A stretch of DNA of 64,000 bases from AP-16 sp046727735 (GCA_046727735.1 JBKPDF010000022.1:1-64000), one strand, 5' to 3'. Positions 22,575 to 39,439 are shown, numbered from the stretch's first letter. A program made the numbers and translations. The notes: generated by a model from the letters alone, not told the origin.

Positions 22575-23894
22575 ATGCAGACCAGCTTCACCTTGGATCA
22601 ATTGCGCGATCCGGCGGTGGCCGCGTCCGAGCGCATCGTCCGCACCTGCACGCATTGCGGCTTTTGCACGGCGACTTGTCCGACTTACGTGCTGTTGGGA
22701 GACGAGCTCGATTCGCCTCGCGGCCGAATCTACCTGATCAAGGAAATGCTGGAGCAGGACCGGCCGGCAACGGCGGAGGTCGTCAAACACATCGACCGAT
22801 GCCTGTCCTGCCTCGCGTGCATGACGACGTGCCCGGCCGGGGTGCACTACATGCATCTCGTCGATCATGCGCGCGTACACATCGAACGGACCTATCGCCG
22901 CCCGGTCGGCCAGCGCCTGCTCCGGGCGTTGCTGGCCTTCATCCTGCCGCATCCGACCAGGTTCCGGCTGGCCGTATTGCTGGCTTGGCCGTTCAAACCG
23001 CTCGCACCGCTGCTGTCGGTGTTGCGGCTCAGTTCCCTGGCCGCGCTGTTGCGGCTCAGTCCTGCGGCGCCGCCGCTCTGGCCGCAGTTTCGGCCGCAGC
23101 GGCATTTTCCCGCGGTCGGCGCGCGCCAAGGGCGGGTCGCGATCCTGTCCGGCTGCGTCAGCCAAGTGCTCGCGCCGGCGGTGAACGACGCGGCGATCCG
23201 GCTGCTCACCCGCCACGGCATCGAGGTCGTCGTGCCGGAAGGCGAAGGTTGCTGCGGGGCGCTCACCCATCATCTCGGCCGCGAGGGCGAGGCGCTCGAA
23301 TTTGTGCGGCGCAACATCGACGCTTGGATGCGCGAGATCGAAGGCGGAGGACTCGACGCGATTCTGGCTACCGCGTCCGGCTGCGGCACGATGATGAAGG
23401 ATTACGGTTTTCTGCTGCGCAACGACCGTCTCTATGCGAAAAAGGCCGCACGAGTCGCGGAATTGACCAAAGACGTGTCGGAATACTTGGCCACGCTCGA
23501 CCTGGTGCCGCCGGTGCGCGACAGCAAGCTCGCGGTCGCCTATCATTCGGCTTGCTCGCTGCAGCACGGCCAGCGCGTGCAGCACGAGCCCAAGACCTTG
23601 CTGGGCAAGGCCGGATTCGAGGTTCGCGACATCCCGGAAGGGCATTTGTGCTGCGGCTCGGCCGGGACCTACAACATGCTGCAGCCGATCATTGCTCGTA
23701 GACTCGCGGACCGAAAAGCAGCAAACATTGCGAGCGTCGCGCCGGATGTGATTGCAGCGGGCAATCTCGGTTGTATGAATCAGCTCGAATTGGTAACGGA
23801 CATTCCGATCGTCCACACGGTTGAACTCGTCGATTGGGCGACCGGAGGACCACACCCGAAGGCATTGCAGCGCTCGCGAAAACAGAAAGGGTGA
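22575..23894 (+). CDS. glcF: glycolate oxidase iron-sulfur subunit GlcF
   Basis: 439 residues. Two 4Fe-4S motifs are present: C25-x2-C28-x2-C31-x3-C35 (CTHCGFCTATCP) and C76-x2-C79-x2-C82-x3-C86 (CLSCLACMTTCP). Two CCG domains follow, with EGEGCCGALTHHLG and EGHLCCGSAGTYNML. It passes electrons from GlcD/E to the quinone pool. The ATG at 22575 is preceded by AGGA. Last clear member of the glc operon. The next gene on the strand starts 117 bp later with its own strong ribosome binding site. Confidence 0.95.
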   Translation: MQTSFTLDQLRDPAVAASERIVRTCTHCGFCTATCPTYVLLGDELDSPRGRIYLIKEMLEQDRPATAEVVKHIDRCLSCLACMTTCPAGVHYMHLVDHARVHIERTYRRPVGQRLLRALLAFILPHPTRFRLAVLLAWPFKPLAPLLSVLRLSSLAALLRLSPAAPPLWPQFRPQRHFPAVGARQGRVAILSGCVSQVLAPAVNDAAIRLLTRHGIEVVVPEGEGCCGALTHHLGREGEALEFVRRNIDAWMREIEGGGLDAILATASGCGTMMKDYGFLLRNDRLYAKKAARVAELTKDVSEYLATLDLVPPVRDSKLAVAYHSACSLQHGQRVQHEPKTLLGKAGFEVRDIPEGHLCCGSAGTYNMLQPIIARRLADRKAANIASVAPDVIAAGNLGCMNQLELVTDIPIVHTVELVDWATGGPHPKALQRSRKQKG

Positions 23895-24011
23895 GACGGG
23901 CGCCCGGCATTCACGGTCATGACCGGACGTGAGTTGGGGATCGGCGGCGGCGATTTCTGCGGGCCTTCGCCCCGCCACGTGCAGTCTGACGAACAAAAGC
24001 AGGAGGACGTG

Positions 24012-24563
24012 ATGGCTAAAGCTGCTCGGAAATCCAAGAAGACGACCAGGACCAAAAAGGCCGGAAGAAAACGCGCGACGACCAAGCGCAAGACCGGGGC
24101 GAGGACCGCCGCGCGCCGCCGCGCGGGCGCGGCACGCCGCGGCAGGTCGGTGAAGGCGAAGAAGCCGGCCCGCAGGGCAGCGGCCAAGAAGACGAAGCGC
24201 GCGGCTCCCAAGCGCGCCGCGGCGCGCAAATCCAGGGCGCCGAAACCCGCGGCTGCGGCTCCCAAGCCCGCTGCGGCGCCGCGACCCGCGGCTCCCACGG
24301 CTCCCGCTGCGCCTCGGCCCGCGGCTCCCGCCGCACCACGGCCGGCGCCGAGCGCGGCTCCGAGCGCGCCGCGTCCCTCGACAAGCCCATCGCCGGGCTT
24401 CGGTTCGACGCCGCCACGGCCGGCCTCGCCTTCGCCGTTCTCAGGAGGCTCCTCCTCGCCTGGATCGAGCCCGGGCGGCTATCGCCCGTTCGGCTCGCCC
24501 GGTATAAGGCCCGGCGAGGAGACCAGCCATGGCCCGAAAACCGACGAGACCAAGAAGGAATAA
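24012..24563 (+). CDS. histone H1-like/AlgP-like Lys-Arg-Ala-rich protein with a Pro/Ser tail
   Basis: 183 residues in two halves. Residues 1-78 are almost only K, R, A and T (MAKAARKSKKTTRTKKAGRK at the start), like bacterial histone H1-like nucleoid proteins. From about 79 to the end it is a Pro/Ala/Ser repeat (APKPAAAPRPAAP) with a GGSSSPGSSPGGYRPFGSPG tail. A perfect AGGAGG at 24001 precedes the ATG. It sits between glcF and malate synthase and overlaps the malate synthase start by 35 bp in another frame, so the two are probably translationally coupled. A DNA- or RNA-binding role is likely but unproven; composition alone gives weak homology. Confidence 0.7.
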   Translation: MAKAARKSKKTTRTKKAGRKRATTKRKTGARTAARRRAGAARRGRSVKAKKPARRAAAKKTKRAAPKRAAARKSRAPKPAAAAPKPAAAPRPAAPTAPAAPRPAAPAAPRPAPSAAPSAPRPSTSPSPGFGSTPPRPASPSPFSGGSSSPGSSPGGYRPFGSPGIRPGEETSHGPKTDETKKE

Positions 24564-26412
24564 TCCGCGGAACTCCAAGGCCGCGAAGGCGGCGTCGGCA
24601 AGCAAGTCGGCCAGGGCCGGGGCGAAACGCGCGCGTCGCGGCAAGCCCGCGAAGCGGTTGCGAAAATCCGCCGCGGCGCGCGATTCCGGCAAACGCATCC
24701 GTTCGGGGAGCTTGCCGCGGCGGCGCGCGCCACGCGCCGCGTCGCGCGCGATCGCACGAGCTGCTGCTTCCGGGCGCCCCGCTCGCAATGTGGCGCGCCG
24801 GCCGCGTGGGGCGGGCGGTCGAGCGGCCGAGGTCGCGGGCGTTCAGGTCACCGGGAAGCTCGGCCCGCGCTATCAGGAAGTGCTGACCCCGGACGCGCTG
24901 GCCTTCCTGGCCGAGCTCCACCGCAGGTTCGATGCGACGCGCAAGCGGCTCCTCGCCGGCCGCGCCGCGCGTCAGGCACGGTTCGACGCCGGCGAGCTGC
25001 CCGACTTCCTGCACCAGACCCGGCACATCCGTGACAGCGATTGGCGCATCGCCCCGATCCCCGCGGATCTGCTCGACCGCCGCGTGGAGATCACCGGCCC
25101 GGTCGACCGCAAGATGATCATCAATGCGCTCAATTCCGGCGCCAATGTTTACATGGCGGACTTCGAGGATGCGAACTCGCCGACCTGGGCCAACAACATC
25201 GAGGGCCAGCTCAACCTGAAGGAGCGCTGGGCGGGCCGCCTCGCCTTCACGGATGCGACGACCGGCAAGAAATACGCGATCGGCAAGAATCCCGCGGTGC
25301 TGATCGTGCGGCCGCGCGGGTGGCATTTGCCCGAGCGGCATTTGACGGTCGACGGCGAGCCGATCGCGGGCGCCTTGTTCGACTTCGGGCTCTACTATTT
25401 CCACAATGCGCCGGTGCTGCTGGCGCAAGGAACGGGTCCGTATTTCTATCTTCCCAAGCTCGAGGGCCATATCGAGGCGCGGCTGTGGAACGACGTGTTC
25501 GTGCACGCGCAGGAACGTTTCGGCCATCCGCGGGGCACGATCAAGGCGACGGTGCTGATCGAGACGTTGCCGGCCGCCTTCGAGATGGACGAGATCCTGT
25601 GGGAGCTGCGCGACCACATCACCGGACTCAATGCCGGCCGCTGGGACTACATCTTCTCGTTCATCAAGAAATTCGCCAAAAGCTCGAAGTTCGTGGTGCC
25701 GGACCGCTCGCAGGTGGTGATGGGCAAGGCGTTCCTGCGGGCCTACGCGCTGCTCCTGATCAAGACCTGCCACCGCCGCGGCGCGTTCGCGATGGGTGGG
25801 ATGGCGGCGCAAATCCCGGTCAAGAATAATCCCGCCGCGAACGAGGCCGCCTTCGCCAAGGTGCGGGCCGACAAGGAACGCGAGGCCAACGACGGCAACG
25901 ACGGCACCTGGGTCGCGCACCCCGACCTCGTGCCGATCGCCAGAGAAGTATTCGACCAGCTGATGCCCAAGCCCAATCAGCTCGACAAGCGGCGCGAGGA
26001 CGTCGACGTGAACCGCGACATGATGCTGGAGATCCACGAGGGCACCAAGACCGAGGCTGGGTTCCGAAATAACATCCGGGTCGGCGTGCAATACATCGAG
26101 GCATGGCTGCGCGGCCGCGGCGCGGTGCCAATCTACAATCTGATGGAGGACGCCGCGACCGCCGAAATCTGCCGCGCGCAGATCTGGCAATGGCTCACCT
26201 ATGGGGCGGAGCTCGACAACGGCACCAAGATCGACGACGATTTCTTCGAGCGCGCGCTCGAAGAGGAGATGGAACGCGTCAAGCGCGAGATCGGGGCGCG
26301 CGCCTACCAGGCCGGCCGGTTCACCGAGGCGGTCGCGCTGTTCCGCAAATTGTCGCTCGCCGATACGTTCGAGGAATTTCTGACGATCCCGGCCTATCAA
26401 CTGATCGCGTGA
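24529..26412 (+). CDS. aceB: malate synthase (A-type) with a basic histone-like N-terminal extension
   Basis: 627 residues: a malate synthase of about 530 residues starting near GVQVTGKLGPRYQEVLTPDA, preceded by some 98 residues rich in Arg, Lys and Ala with almost no acidic residues. The catalytic part is complete: ANVYMADFEDANSPTWANNI, LPKLEGHIEARLWNDVF, GTIKATVLIETLPAAFEMDE and YNLMEDAATAEICRAQIWQW, the last holding the catalytic acid region. It condenses glyoxylate with acetyl-CoA. Position after glcDEF implies glycolate to glyoxylate to malate. The start at 24529 is backed by GAGGAG 7 nt upstream. Internal GTG codons (for example near 24789) lack a comparable site. Confidence 0.9.
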   Translation: MARKPTRPRRNNPRNSKAAKAASASKSARAGAKRARRGKPAKRLRKSAAARDSGKRIRSGSLPRRRAPRAASRAIARAAASGRPARNVARRPRGAGGRAAEVAGVQVTGKLGPRYQEVLTPDALAFLAELHRRFDATRKRLLAGRAARQARFDAGELPDFLHQTRHIRDSDWRIAPIPADLLDRRVEITGPVDRKMIINALNSGANVYMADFEDANSPTWANNIEGQLNLKERWAGRLAFTDATTGKKYAIGKNPAVLIVRPRGWHLPERHLTVDGEPIAGALFDFGLYYFHNAPVLLAQGTGPYFYLPKLEGHIEARLWNDVFVHAQERFGHPRGTIKATVLIETLPAAFEMDEILWELRDHITGLNAGRWDYIFSFIKKFAKSSKFVVPDRSQVVMGKAFLRAYALLLIKTCHRRGAFAMGGMAAQIPVKNNPAANEAAFAKVRADKEREANDGNDGTWVAHPDLVPIAREVFDQLMPKPNQLDKRREDVDVNRDMMLEIHEGTKTEAGFRNNIRVGVQYIEAWLRGRGAVPIYNLMEDAATAEICRAQIWQWLTYGAELDNGTKIDDDFFERALEEEMERVKREIGARAYQAGRFTEAVALFRKLSLADTFEEFLTIPAYQLIA

Positions 26413-26416
26413 GCGC

Positions 26417-26526
26417 TGTCGTTCCGGGGCACCGCGAAGCGGTGTACCCGGAACCCATGAAACTCTGTCGCGATATTCGCAATCGGCGCGCATGGGTTCC
26501 GGGTTTGTACCGCGCCCGGAACGACA
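26417..26526. repeat. family A paired repeat between converging aceB and the ABC gene
   Basis: TGTCGTTCCGGGGCACCGCG with TACCCGGAACCCATGA at the left, and GCATGGGTTCCGGGTTTGTA with CGCGCCCGGAACGACA at the right. The core spacer is about 35 nt. It could serve as terminator for both convergent genes. Confidence 0.8.
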
Positions 26527-26536
26527 ACCAATTGCC

Positions 26537-28282
26537 TTACTCCGCGGCCTCGAGCGCGACCTCGCGCAACCTCTGGCGCTCGCCGTCGCGCGAAAGCGCG
26601 AGATGCCGGCAATGAAACGCCCGCAGGGTCGAGCGGTGGCCGATCGACACGATGCTCGATTGCTTGAGCCGCTCGGCGAGCAAGCGGTAGAACTCGGCTT
26701 CGGCGGCCTCGTCGAGCGAGGCGGTTGCCTCGTCGAGAAACAGATAATCGGGCGCGTGCAGGATCGCGCGCGCGATCCCGAGCCGCTGCTGCTCCCCGAT
26801 CGAGAGCATGCGGTTCCAGTGCGCCTCCTCGTAGAGTCGCGGCACGAGCCCGGCGAGGCCGACCGCCTGCAGCACTTCGCGCACTTTGCCCGCCTCGAAG
26901 CTTCCCGGCTCGGCCGGATAGGCGATCGCCGCTTCGAGCGAGCCGATCGGCAGGTAGGGTCGCTGCGGCAGCACCATGACGCGGGCGCCTTCGGGAACGG
27001 CGACGGTTCCCGAGCCGAATGGCCAAATGCCGCCGATCGCGCGGAACAGCGTCGATTTTCCGGACCCGGAGGGCCCGGTCAGGAGCACGCGCTCGCCGGG
27101 CGCAAACGCGAGGCCGTCGGCGCGGACGAGCGGCGCTCCAGTCGGCAGCCGCACATCGAGGCCCTCGAGCGCGAGCTCGCGGCCCTTGCCGGCGGCGATG
27201 ACGCGAATGACCGGCGGGGTCACCGCCGCGGCCTCGCCGACCGCGACCGATTTCTCGAACCCGGCGAGGCGCTCGATCACGGCGCGCCATTCGGCGAACT
27301 CGCGATAGACCGAGATGAACACCGAAAGCGAGCGCTGAACGCTGTTGAAGGCATGCGCGGTCTGGGTCAGCACGCCGAGCTGGATGTGACCGGCGAAATA
27401 GGCGGGGCTGACCACGATATAGGGAAACACCACCGAGGCCTGATTGTAGCCGGCGGTGAGGAACGTGAGCCGTTTGGTCCGCGTCATGATCAGGAACCAA
27501 TTGCCCACCACCGAGGCGAACCGATCGATGAGCCGCGTCTGCTCCGCGGCCTCGCCGCGCAAAAGCGCGATCTGCTCGGAATTCTCCCGCGTGCGCACCA
27601 GGTTGAAGCGGAAATCCGCCTCGAAGCGCTGCTGGTTGAAATTGAGCCCGATCAGCGCCCGGCCGATGAGGTGCGTCAGCACCGTGCCGAGCACGGCATA
27701 GATCAACGCCGCCCAGACCAGATAGCCGGGGATCGTGCGGTCGGCGCCGAACAGGTGCAGCGGCGCGAGTGCCGAAAGCCCCCACAGGATCACGACGAAG
27801 GAGGCGAACGACACGATCGAGCTCAGCACGTTGATGCCGATATACATCGTGCGCTCGACGAACATGCGGATGTCGTCGGCGATGCGCTGATCGGGGTTGT
27901 CGGCGGCGTCGCCGAGCAGCTGCATGCGGTAATGATTGGAATGATCGAGCCAACGGCCGAGATAGCGGACGGTCATCCACCGCCGCCAGCGGATCTGCAG
28001 CCATTGATTGAGGTAGAGCTGATAGACCGCCATCACGATGAAGATCGCGGCGAGCATGCAGAAATACAGCAGCTCGCCCACGAAGGCATCCCAATTGTGG
28101 TCCTGGATGGCGTTGAAGAACCGGGCATTCCACTGGTTGATCAGCACGTCGATCGCGACGAGGCCGAGCTCGATGCCGATGACGCTCGCGAGCAGGATGC
28201 GGCCCGGCCAGCGGTCCTCGGAGCGGAAATAGGGAATGGCGAGGCCCCAGATGGTGCCGAGCGTGGTGAAAAAGCCTCTCAC
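26537..28282 (-). CDS. BacA/SbmA-like ABC transporter, fused permease-ATPase
   Basis: 581 residues. The N-terminal SbmA/BacA-type transmembrane domain covers about residues 25-330 (IELGLVAIDVLINQWNARFF, RWRRWMTVRYLGRWLDHSNH) and is followed by an ATPase domain. The ATPase has Walker A GPSGSGKST at 403-411, signature LSIGEQQRLG at 493-502 and Walker B YLFLDEATASLDE at 513-525. Related proteins (YddA, ExsE, BclA) import peptides or are needed for very-long-chain fatty acid handling and peptide tolerance in rhizobia. The start MRGFFTTLGTIWGLAIPYF is typical. Single gene, convergent with aceB. Confidence 0.88.
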   Translation of the reverse strand: MRGFFTTLGTIWGLAIPYFRSEDRWPGRILLASVIGIELGLVAIDVLINQWNARFFNAIQDHNWDAFVGELLYFCMLAAIFIVMAVYQLYLNQWLQIRWRRWMTVRYLGRWLDHSNHYRMQLLGDAADNPDQRIADDIRMFVERTMYIGINVLSSIVSFASFVVILWGLSALAPLHLFGADRTIPGYLVWAALIYAVLGTVLTHLIGRALIGLNFNQQRFEADFRFNLVRTRENSEQIALLRGEAAEQTRLIDRFASVVGNWFLIMTRTKRLTFLTAGYNQASVVFPYIVVSPAYFAGHIQLGVLTQTAHAFNSVQRSLSVFISVYREFAEWRAVIERLAGFEKSVAVGEAAAVTPPVIRVIAAGKGRELALEGLDVRLPTGAPLVRADGLAFAPGERVLLTGPSGSGKSTLFRAIGGIWPFGSGTVAVPEGARVMVLPQRPYLPIGSLEAAIAYPAEPGSFEAGKVREVLQAVGLAGLVPRLYEEAHWNRMLSIGEQQRLGIARAILHAPDYLFLDEATASLDEAAEAEFYRLLAERLKQSSIVSIGHRSTLRAFHCRHLALSRDGERQRLREVALEAAE

Positions 28283-28376
28283 GGGATGCTCCTGTCTGTG
28301 GGGCCGGGTTGGCAGGCGCGTTTTAGTACAAATCTTCGGGTCGGAACTGCGGCATCACGCGCAAGTGACGCTCGAA

Positions 28377-28425
28377 GGGTCATCCCGGAGCCCGCGCGGG
28401 CGCGGGCATCCGGGATCCCGACCGG
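28377..28425. repeat. short family A-related palindrome
   Basis: GGGTCATCCCGGAGCCCGCG with CGCGGGCATCCGGGATCCCG, a single palindromic end without the paired partner. It lies in the 322-bp gap between the ABC gene and groEL. Confidence 0.55.
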
Positions 28426-28445
28426 GGCTAGCGCTGGCCTGCACT

Positions 28446-28541
28446 CGTAGCCTGGACGGAGCGACCGCACCGCGCCGCGCAATGCGGGACAGCACCCCCC
28501 GGATTACGCGGCGCTTTCGCGCCGGTCCATCCGGGCTACCA
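28446..28541. repeat. family C palindromic repeat, second copy
   Basis: GTAGCCTGGACGGAGCGACC at the left and GCCGGTCCATCCGGGCTAC at the right with CCCCGGATTACGCGGCGC inside. It resembles the copy at 2774-2863 in outer arms and inner CCGGATTACGC. It lies between the ABC gene and the groEL terminator. Confidence 0.7.
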
Positions 28542-28552
28542 TCGACTCGAGC

Positions 28553-28580
28553 AAACAAAAGGGCCGCGTCGCCGCGGCCC
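28553..28580 (-). terminator. rho-independent terminator of groESL
   Basis: On the minus strand GGGCCGCG-GCGA-CGCGGCCC (8-bp perfect stem, 4-nt loop) is followed by TTTTGTTT. It begins 25 bp after the groEL stop codon. Confidence 0.85.
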
Positions 28581-28604
28581 TCTACGCATCGCGCCTGAGC
28601 TTGC

Positions 28605-30233
<1,629 letters not shown>

Positions 30234-30309
30234 GGATTGCTACTCCGGTTGGTGGATTGTGGCTTGGCTGGGATGTGGCGACAGCCGGCGCTTTGGAAAA
30301 CGGCGGGCA

Positions 30310-30606
30310 TCAGGCGATCACGCCCATGATGTCGGACTCCTTCATGATCAGCAGCTCTTCGCCCTCGAGCTTGACCTCGGTGCCCGACCATTTCCCGAAC
30401 AGCACCTTGTCGCCGGCCTTGACCTCCGGCTTGATCAGTTGGCCGGCCTCGTCGCGCCCGCCGGGGCCGACGGCGATGACCTCGCCTTCCTGCGGCTTCT
30501 CCGCGGCCGTATCCGGGATGATGATGCCGCCGGCCGATTTGGTCTCGGCCTCGACGCGCCGCACGACGACGCGGTCGTGCAGGGGACGGAACTTGAGCTT
30601 GGCCAT
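30310..30606 (-). CDS. groES: co-chaperonin GroES
   Basis: 98 residues, lid of the GroEL chamber. Start MAKLKFRPLHDRVVVRRVEA, mobile-loop region AETKSAGGIIIPDTAAEKPQ, roof and C-terminus ELLIMKESDIMGVIA. The ATG at 30606 follows GAGGAAAGC. The frame is open far upstream, but that part is the promoter region. First gene of the groESL operon, preceded by a CIRCE element. Confidence 0.98.
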   Translation of the reverse strand: MAKLKFRPLHDRVVVRRVEAETKSAGGIIIPDTAAEKPQEGEVIAVGPGGRDEAGQLIKPEVKAGDKVLFGKWSGTEVKLEGEELLIMKESDIMGVIA

Positions 30607-30665
30607 GCTTTCCTCATCGGCGCGGAACGCGCGGGGTTGAGCGAGGTTACCGATCGGAGGATCCG

Positions 30666-30692
30666 TTAGCACTCGCGCGGCGCGAGTGCCAG
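30666..30692 (-). promoter_or_regulatory. CIRCE operator (HrcA site) of groESL
   Basis: TTAGCACTC-GCGCGGCGC-GAGTGCCAG. The consensus is TTAGCACTC-N9-GAGTGCTAA, so one arm is perfect and the other has two differences at its outer end. It is 60 bp upstream of the groES ATG. It predicts repression by HrcA and induction by heat. Confidence 0.85.
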
Positions 30693-31100
30693 GATGCGGA
30701 AATATGGCTGGCCACCCGCCGGTGTCAAGGTCAATGCACTCGGCCGGCCGCAACGCGCCGCCCCCCAGATTTGGCGAGCCGCCCGGTTCGGGGCGAGGCT
30801 GCGTCGTCGGCCCCGCCAATGGGAAGCTCTCAATTCTGGCCGCTAGCCCCTGGAAATGCACTGAATTTCGGTCCTCCCCGGCTTGCGCCGGAGTCCCGAC
30901 GCGGGTAGCTTGCCCGCGGGGGAAGGGTTGGAGGCGTTCCAGGCATGGACGTCCGCGCCCTTTGCATTTGCCTTTCCTCCTTCTTCGGCGTGGCGGCCCT
31001 GAGGGGCCTTGCTTCCGACGCTCGACGGCCCCATCGCCGCTCCCGACCGCGCCCTCTCATTCTCGCCAGCTCATGTCTCACCCCACTCTAGGAGTGACCT
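30693..31100. other. gene-free region between groESL and the hybrid kinase
   Basis: About 400 bp without a credible gene between divergent operons. It must hold the groES promoter and the kinase promoter. I see GC-rich hairpins (CCCGACGCGGGTAGCTTGCC, CCGGCTTGCGCCGG) but no recognised operator apart from CIRCE. AGGAGTGACCT directly before 31101 is the kinase ribosome binding site. Confidence 0.5.
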
Positions 31101-37406
<6,306 letters not shown>

Positions 37407-37419
37407 GTCGAGGGCGACG

Positions 37420-39330
37420 ATGAAGGATGAAGTCAACATCCTCCTGGTCGACGACCAGCCGGCGAAGCTCCTGAGCTACGAGGTCATGCTGCAGGAGCTC
37501 GGCGAGAATCTCATCAAGGCGAGCTCGGCCCGCGAGGCGCTGGAGCAACTGCTCAAGCGCGAGATCGCCATCGTTCTCGTCGACGTCTGCATGCCGGAGC
37601 TCGACGGGTTCCAGCTCGCCGCGATGATCCGCGAGCATCCGCGGTTCCAGAAGACGGCGATCATCTTCATTTCCGCCGTGCATCTCACCGACATGGACCG
37701 GTTGCGCGGTTATGCCATGGGCGCGGTCGATTACGTGCCGGTGCCGGTCATTCCCGACGTGCTCCGCGCCAAGGTCAAGGTATTCGCCGAGCTTTACCGC
37801 AAGACCCGGCAGTTGGAGCAACTCAACCGCGAGCTGGAACGGCGCGTCGCCGACCGCACCGCGGAGCTGGAAGCATCGACTGGGCGCCTGATGGAAAGCG
37901 AACGGAGGCGCACGCTGGCGCTCGCCGCCGGCCAGATGGGCTCGTGGGACTGGGACCTGATGCGCGGGGAGTGCGTGTGGGACGAGGGGCAGTGCCGTAT
38001 TTTTGGGGTCGATCCGCGAAGCTTCATGGTCACTGCCGAGAACGTGCGCGCGCGCATCCATCCGGAGGATGTCGAACGCCTGGAACAGGCGCTCAAGCGC
38101 GTCTCCGCGGACGCGCAATCCTATCAAACCGAGTTCCGCGTCCGACGTCCGAGCGGCGAGCTGCGCTGGTGCCTCGGCACCGCGGCGGCCACGCTCGACG
38201 GCAGCAAGCGCATCGTGCGCGTCAGCGGTGTGACCGTGGACATCACCGAGCGCAAGCTCACCGAGGAGCGCCAAGTGCTGCTGGCGCGCGAAGTCGATCA
38301 CCGCGCCCGCAACGCGCTCGCGGTCGTGCAATCGATCGTGCGGCTCACCCGAGCCGACAGCATCGAGGATTACGTGGCGGCGGTGGAGGGCCGTATCCGC
38401 GCGCTCTCGCGCGCCCACATGCTGCTGTCGCGCTCGCGCTGGGAGGGTGCCGATCTGCACAAGCTGGTCGAGGAGGAGCTTGCGCCCTACCGACCCAGCG
38501 AGCCCGGCAGCGTGTCGGCGAGCGGCCCCGAAGTGGTGCTGCAGCCCGCAACCGCGCAGGCGCTGGCCTTGGCATTGCATGAGCTCGCCACCAACGCCGC
38601 CAAATACGGCGCCTTGTCGAGCGCGGCCGGCAAGGTGCGGCTGACCTGGGAGCTCGGCGCCGACGATCTGGTGCTGCAGTGGGATGAGAGCGGCGGGCCT
38701 GCGGTCGAACCGCCGAGTGCCGAGGGTTACGGTACGCGGGTGATCGGCGCCAGCATCGAACGTCAGCTCGGCGGTCACGTTGCGTTCGACTGGCGCCCGC
38801 AGGGGCTGCATTGCGCGCTGGTGCTGCCCTGCGTCGCCGAGAAGCCGGCGGTCCTGCCTGTGGCTGCCGAAGACCGAGCGATTGTCGAGCAGGATGCGCT
38901 CGCGTCGGCCAAAGTCGTTGCCGGGCGCGTGCTGCTGGTAGAGGACGAAGCGCTCGTGGCCATGATGATGCGCGACATCCTGCTGGAGCTCGGGCTGTCG
39001 GTTGCGGGGCCGTTCTGCACGCCGTCGGAGGCGGTCGCGGCCGCGCGCGATGACGGCGTCGACGCCGCCATCCTCGACATCAATCTCGGCGGGGAGCTGA
39101 TCTATCCGGTCGCCGACACGCTGGCAGCCCGCGGAGTACCGTTCGTGTTCGTCACCGGATACGGCGCCGAAAGCATCGACGGACGGTTTGCGCACGTTCC
39201 GATCCTGCAGAAGCCGATCGAACGCCAAGTGCTGCAACACCTGTTCTTGCCGGCGGACGTCAGCCCGCTCGATTTGCCGGCCACCGGGACGGGGCGTCCC
39301 GAGCCGCTCTATCCCTCCGCCGCCGAGTAA
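37420..39330 (+). CDS. receiver-PAS-HWE histidine kinase-receiver protein
   Basis: 636 residues. N-terminal receiver with Asp in VLVDVCMPELDGF; linker coiled coil (REL-ERRVADRTAELEAS); PAS/PAC region (AAGQMGSWDWDLMRGECVWD through VSGVTVDITERK); HWE-family kinase with phosphoacceptor His294 in REVDHRARNALAVVQSIVRL, ALHELATNAAKYGALS, and GYGTRVIGASIERQLGG; then a C-terminal receiver (LLVEDEALVAMMMRDILLEL, AAILDINLGGELI). It starts 13 bp after the HAMP-array kinase and is probably cotranscribed. The two N-terminal receivers of the pair could be targets of each other. Confidence 0.9.
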   Translation: MKDEVNILLVDDQPAKLLSYEVMLQELGENLIKASSAREALEQLLKREIAIVLVDVCMPELDGFQLAAMIREHPRFQKTAIIFISAVHLTDMDRLRGYAMGAVDYVPVPVIPDVLRAKVKVFAELYRKTRQLEQLNRELERRVADRTAELEASTGRLMESERRRTLALAAGQMGSWDWDLMRGECVWDEGQCRIFGVDPRSFMVTAENVRARIHPEDVERLEQALKRVSADAQSYQTEFRVRRPSGELRWCLGTAAATLDGSKRIVRVSGVTVDITERKLTEERQVLLAREVDHRARNALAVVQSIVRLTRADSIEDYVAAVEGRIRALSRAHMLLSRSRWEGADLHKLVEEELAPYRPSEPGSVSASGPEVVLQPATAQALALALHELATNAAKYGALSSAAGKVRLTWELGADDLVLQWDESGGPAVEPPSAEGYGTRVIGASIERQLGGHVAFDWRPQGLHCALVLPCVAEKPAVLPVAAEDRAIVEQDALASAKVVAGRVLLVEDEALVAMMMRDILLELGLSVAGPFCTPSEAVAAARDDGVDAAILDINLGGELIYPVADTLAARGVPFVFVTGYGAESIDGRFAHVPILQKPIERQVLQHLFLPADVSPLDLPATGTGRPEPLYPSAAE

Positions 39331-39439
39331 CCGGCCGGGGGGTGGGCTGACCGCCGCTCTGCGCGCAGCAAATCCGGCTTGCGCGAACGTGCGCGGCCCA
39401 GCAGAGTCCGCCGCGAGTGCCCGACCGGGGGAGGGTGGT

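Noticed and set aside
24016..26493. 825-codon minus-strand frame opposite malate synthase
   Set aside because: The plus strand encodes clear malate synthase motifs; the antisense frame is an artefact of GC-rich codons.
30607..30861. Long N-terminal extension of GroES
   Set aside because: It would translate the CIRCE operator and promoter; the start at 30606 matches all GroES proteins.
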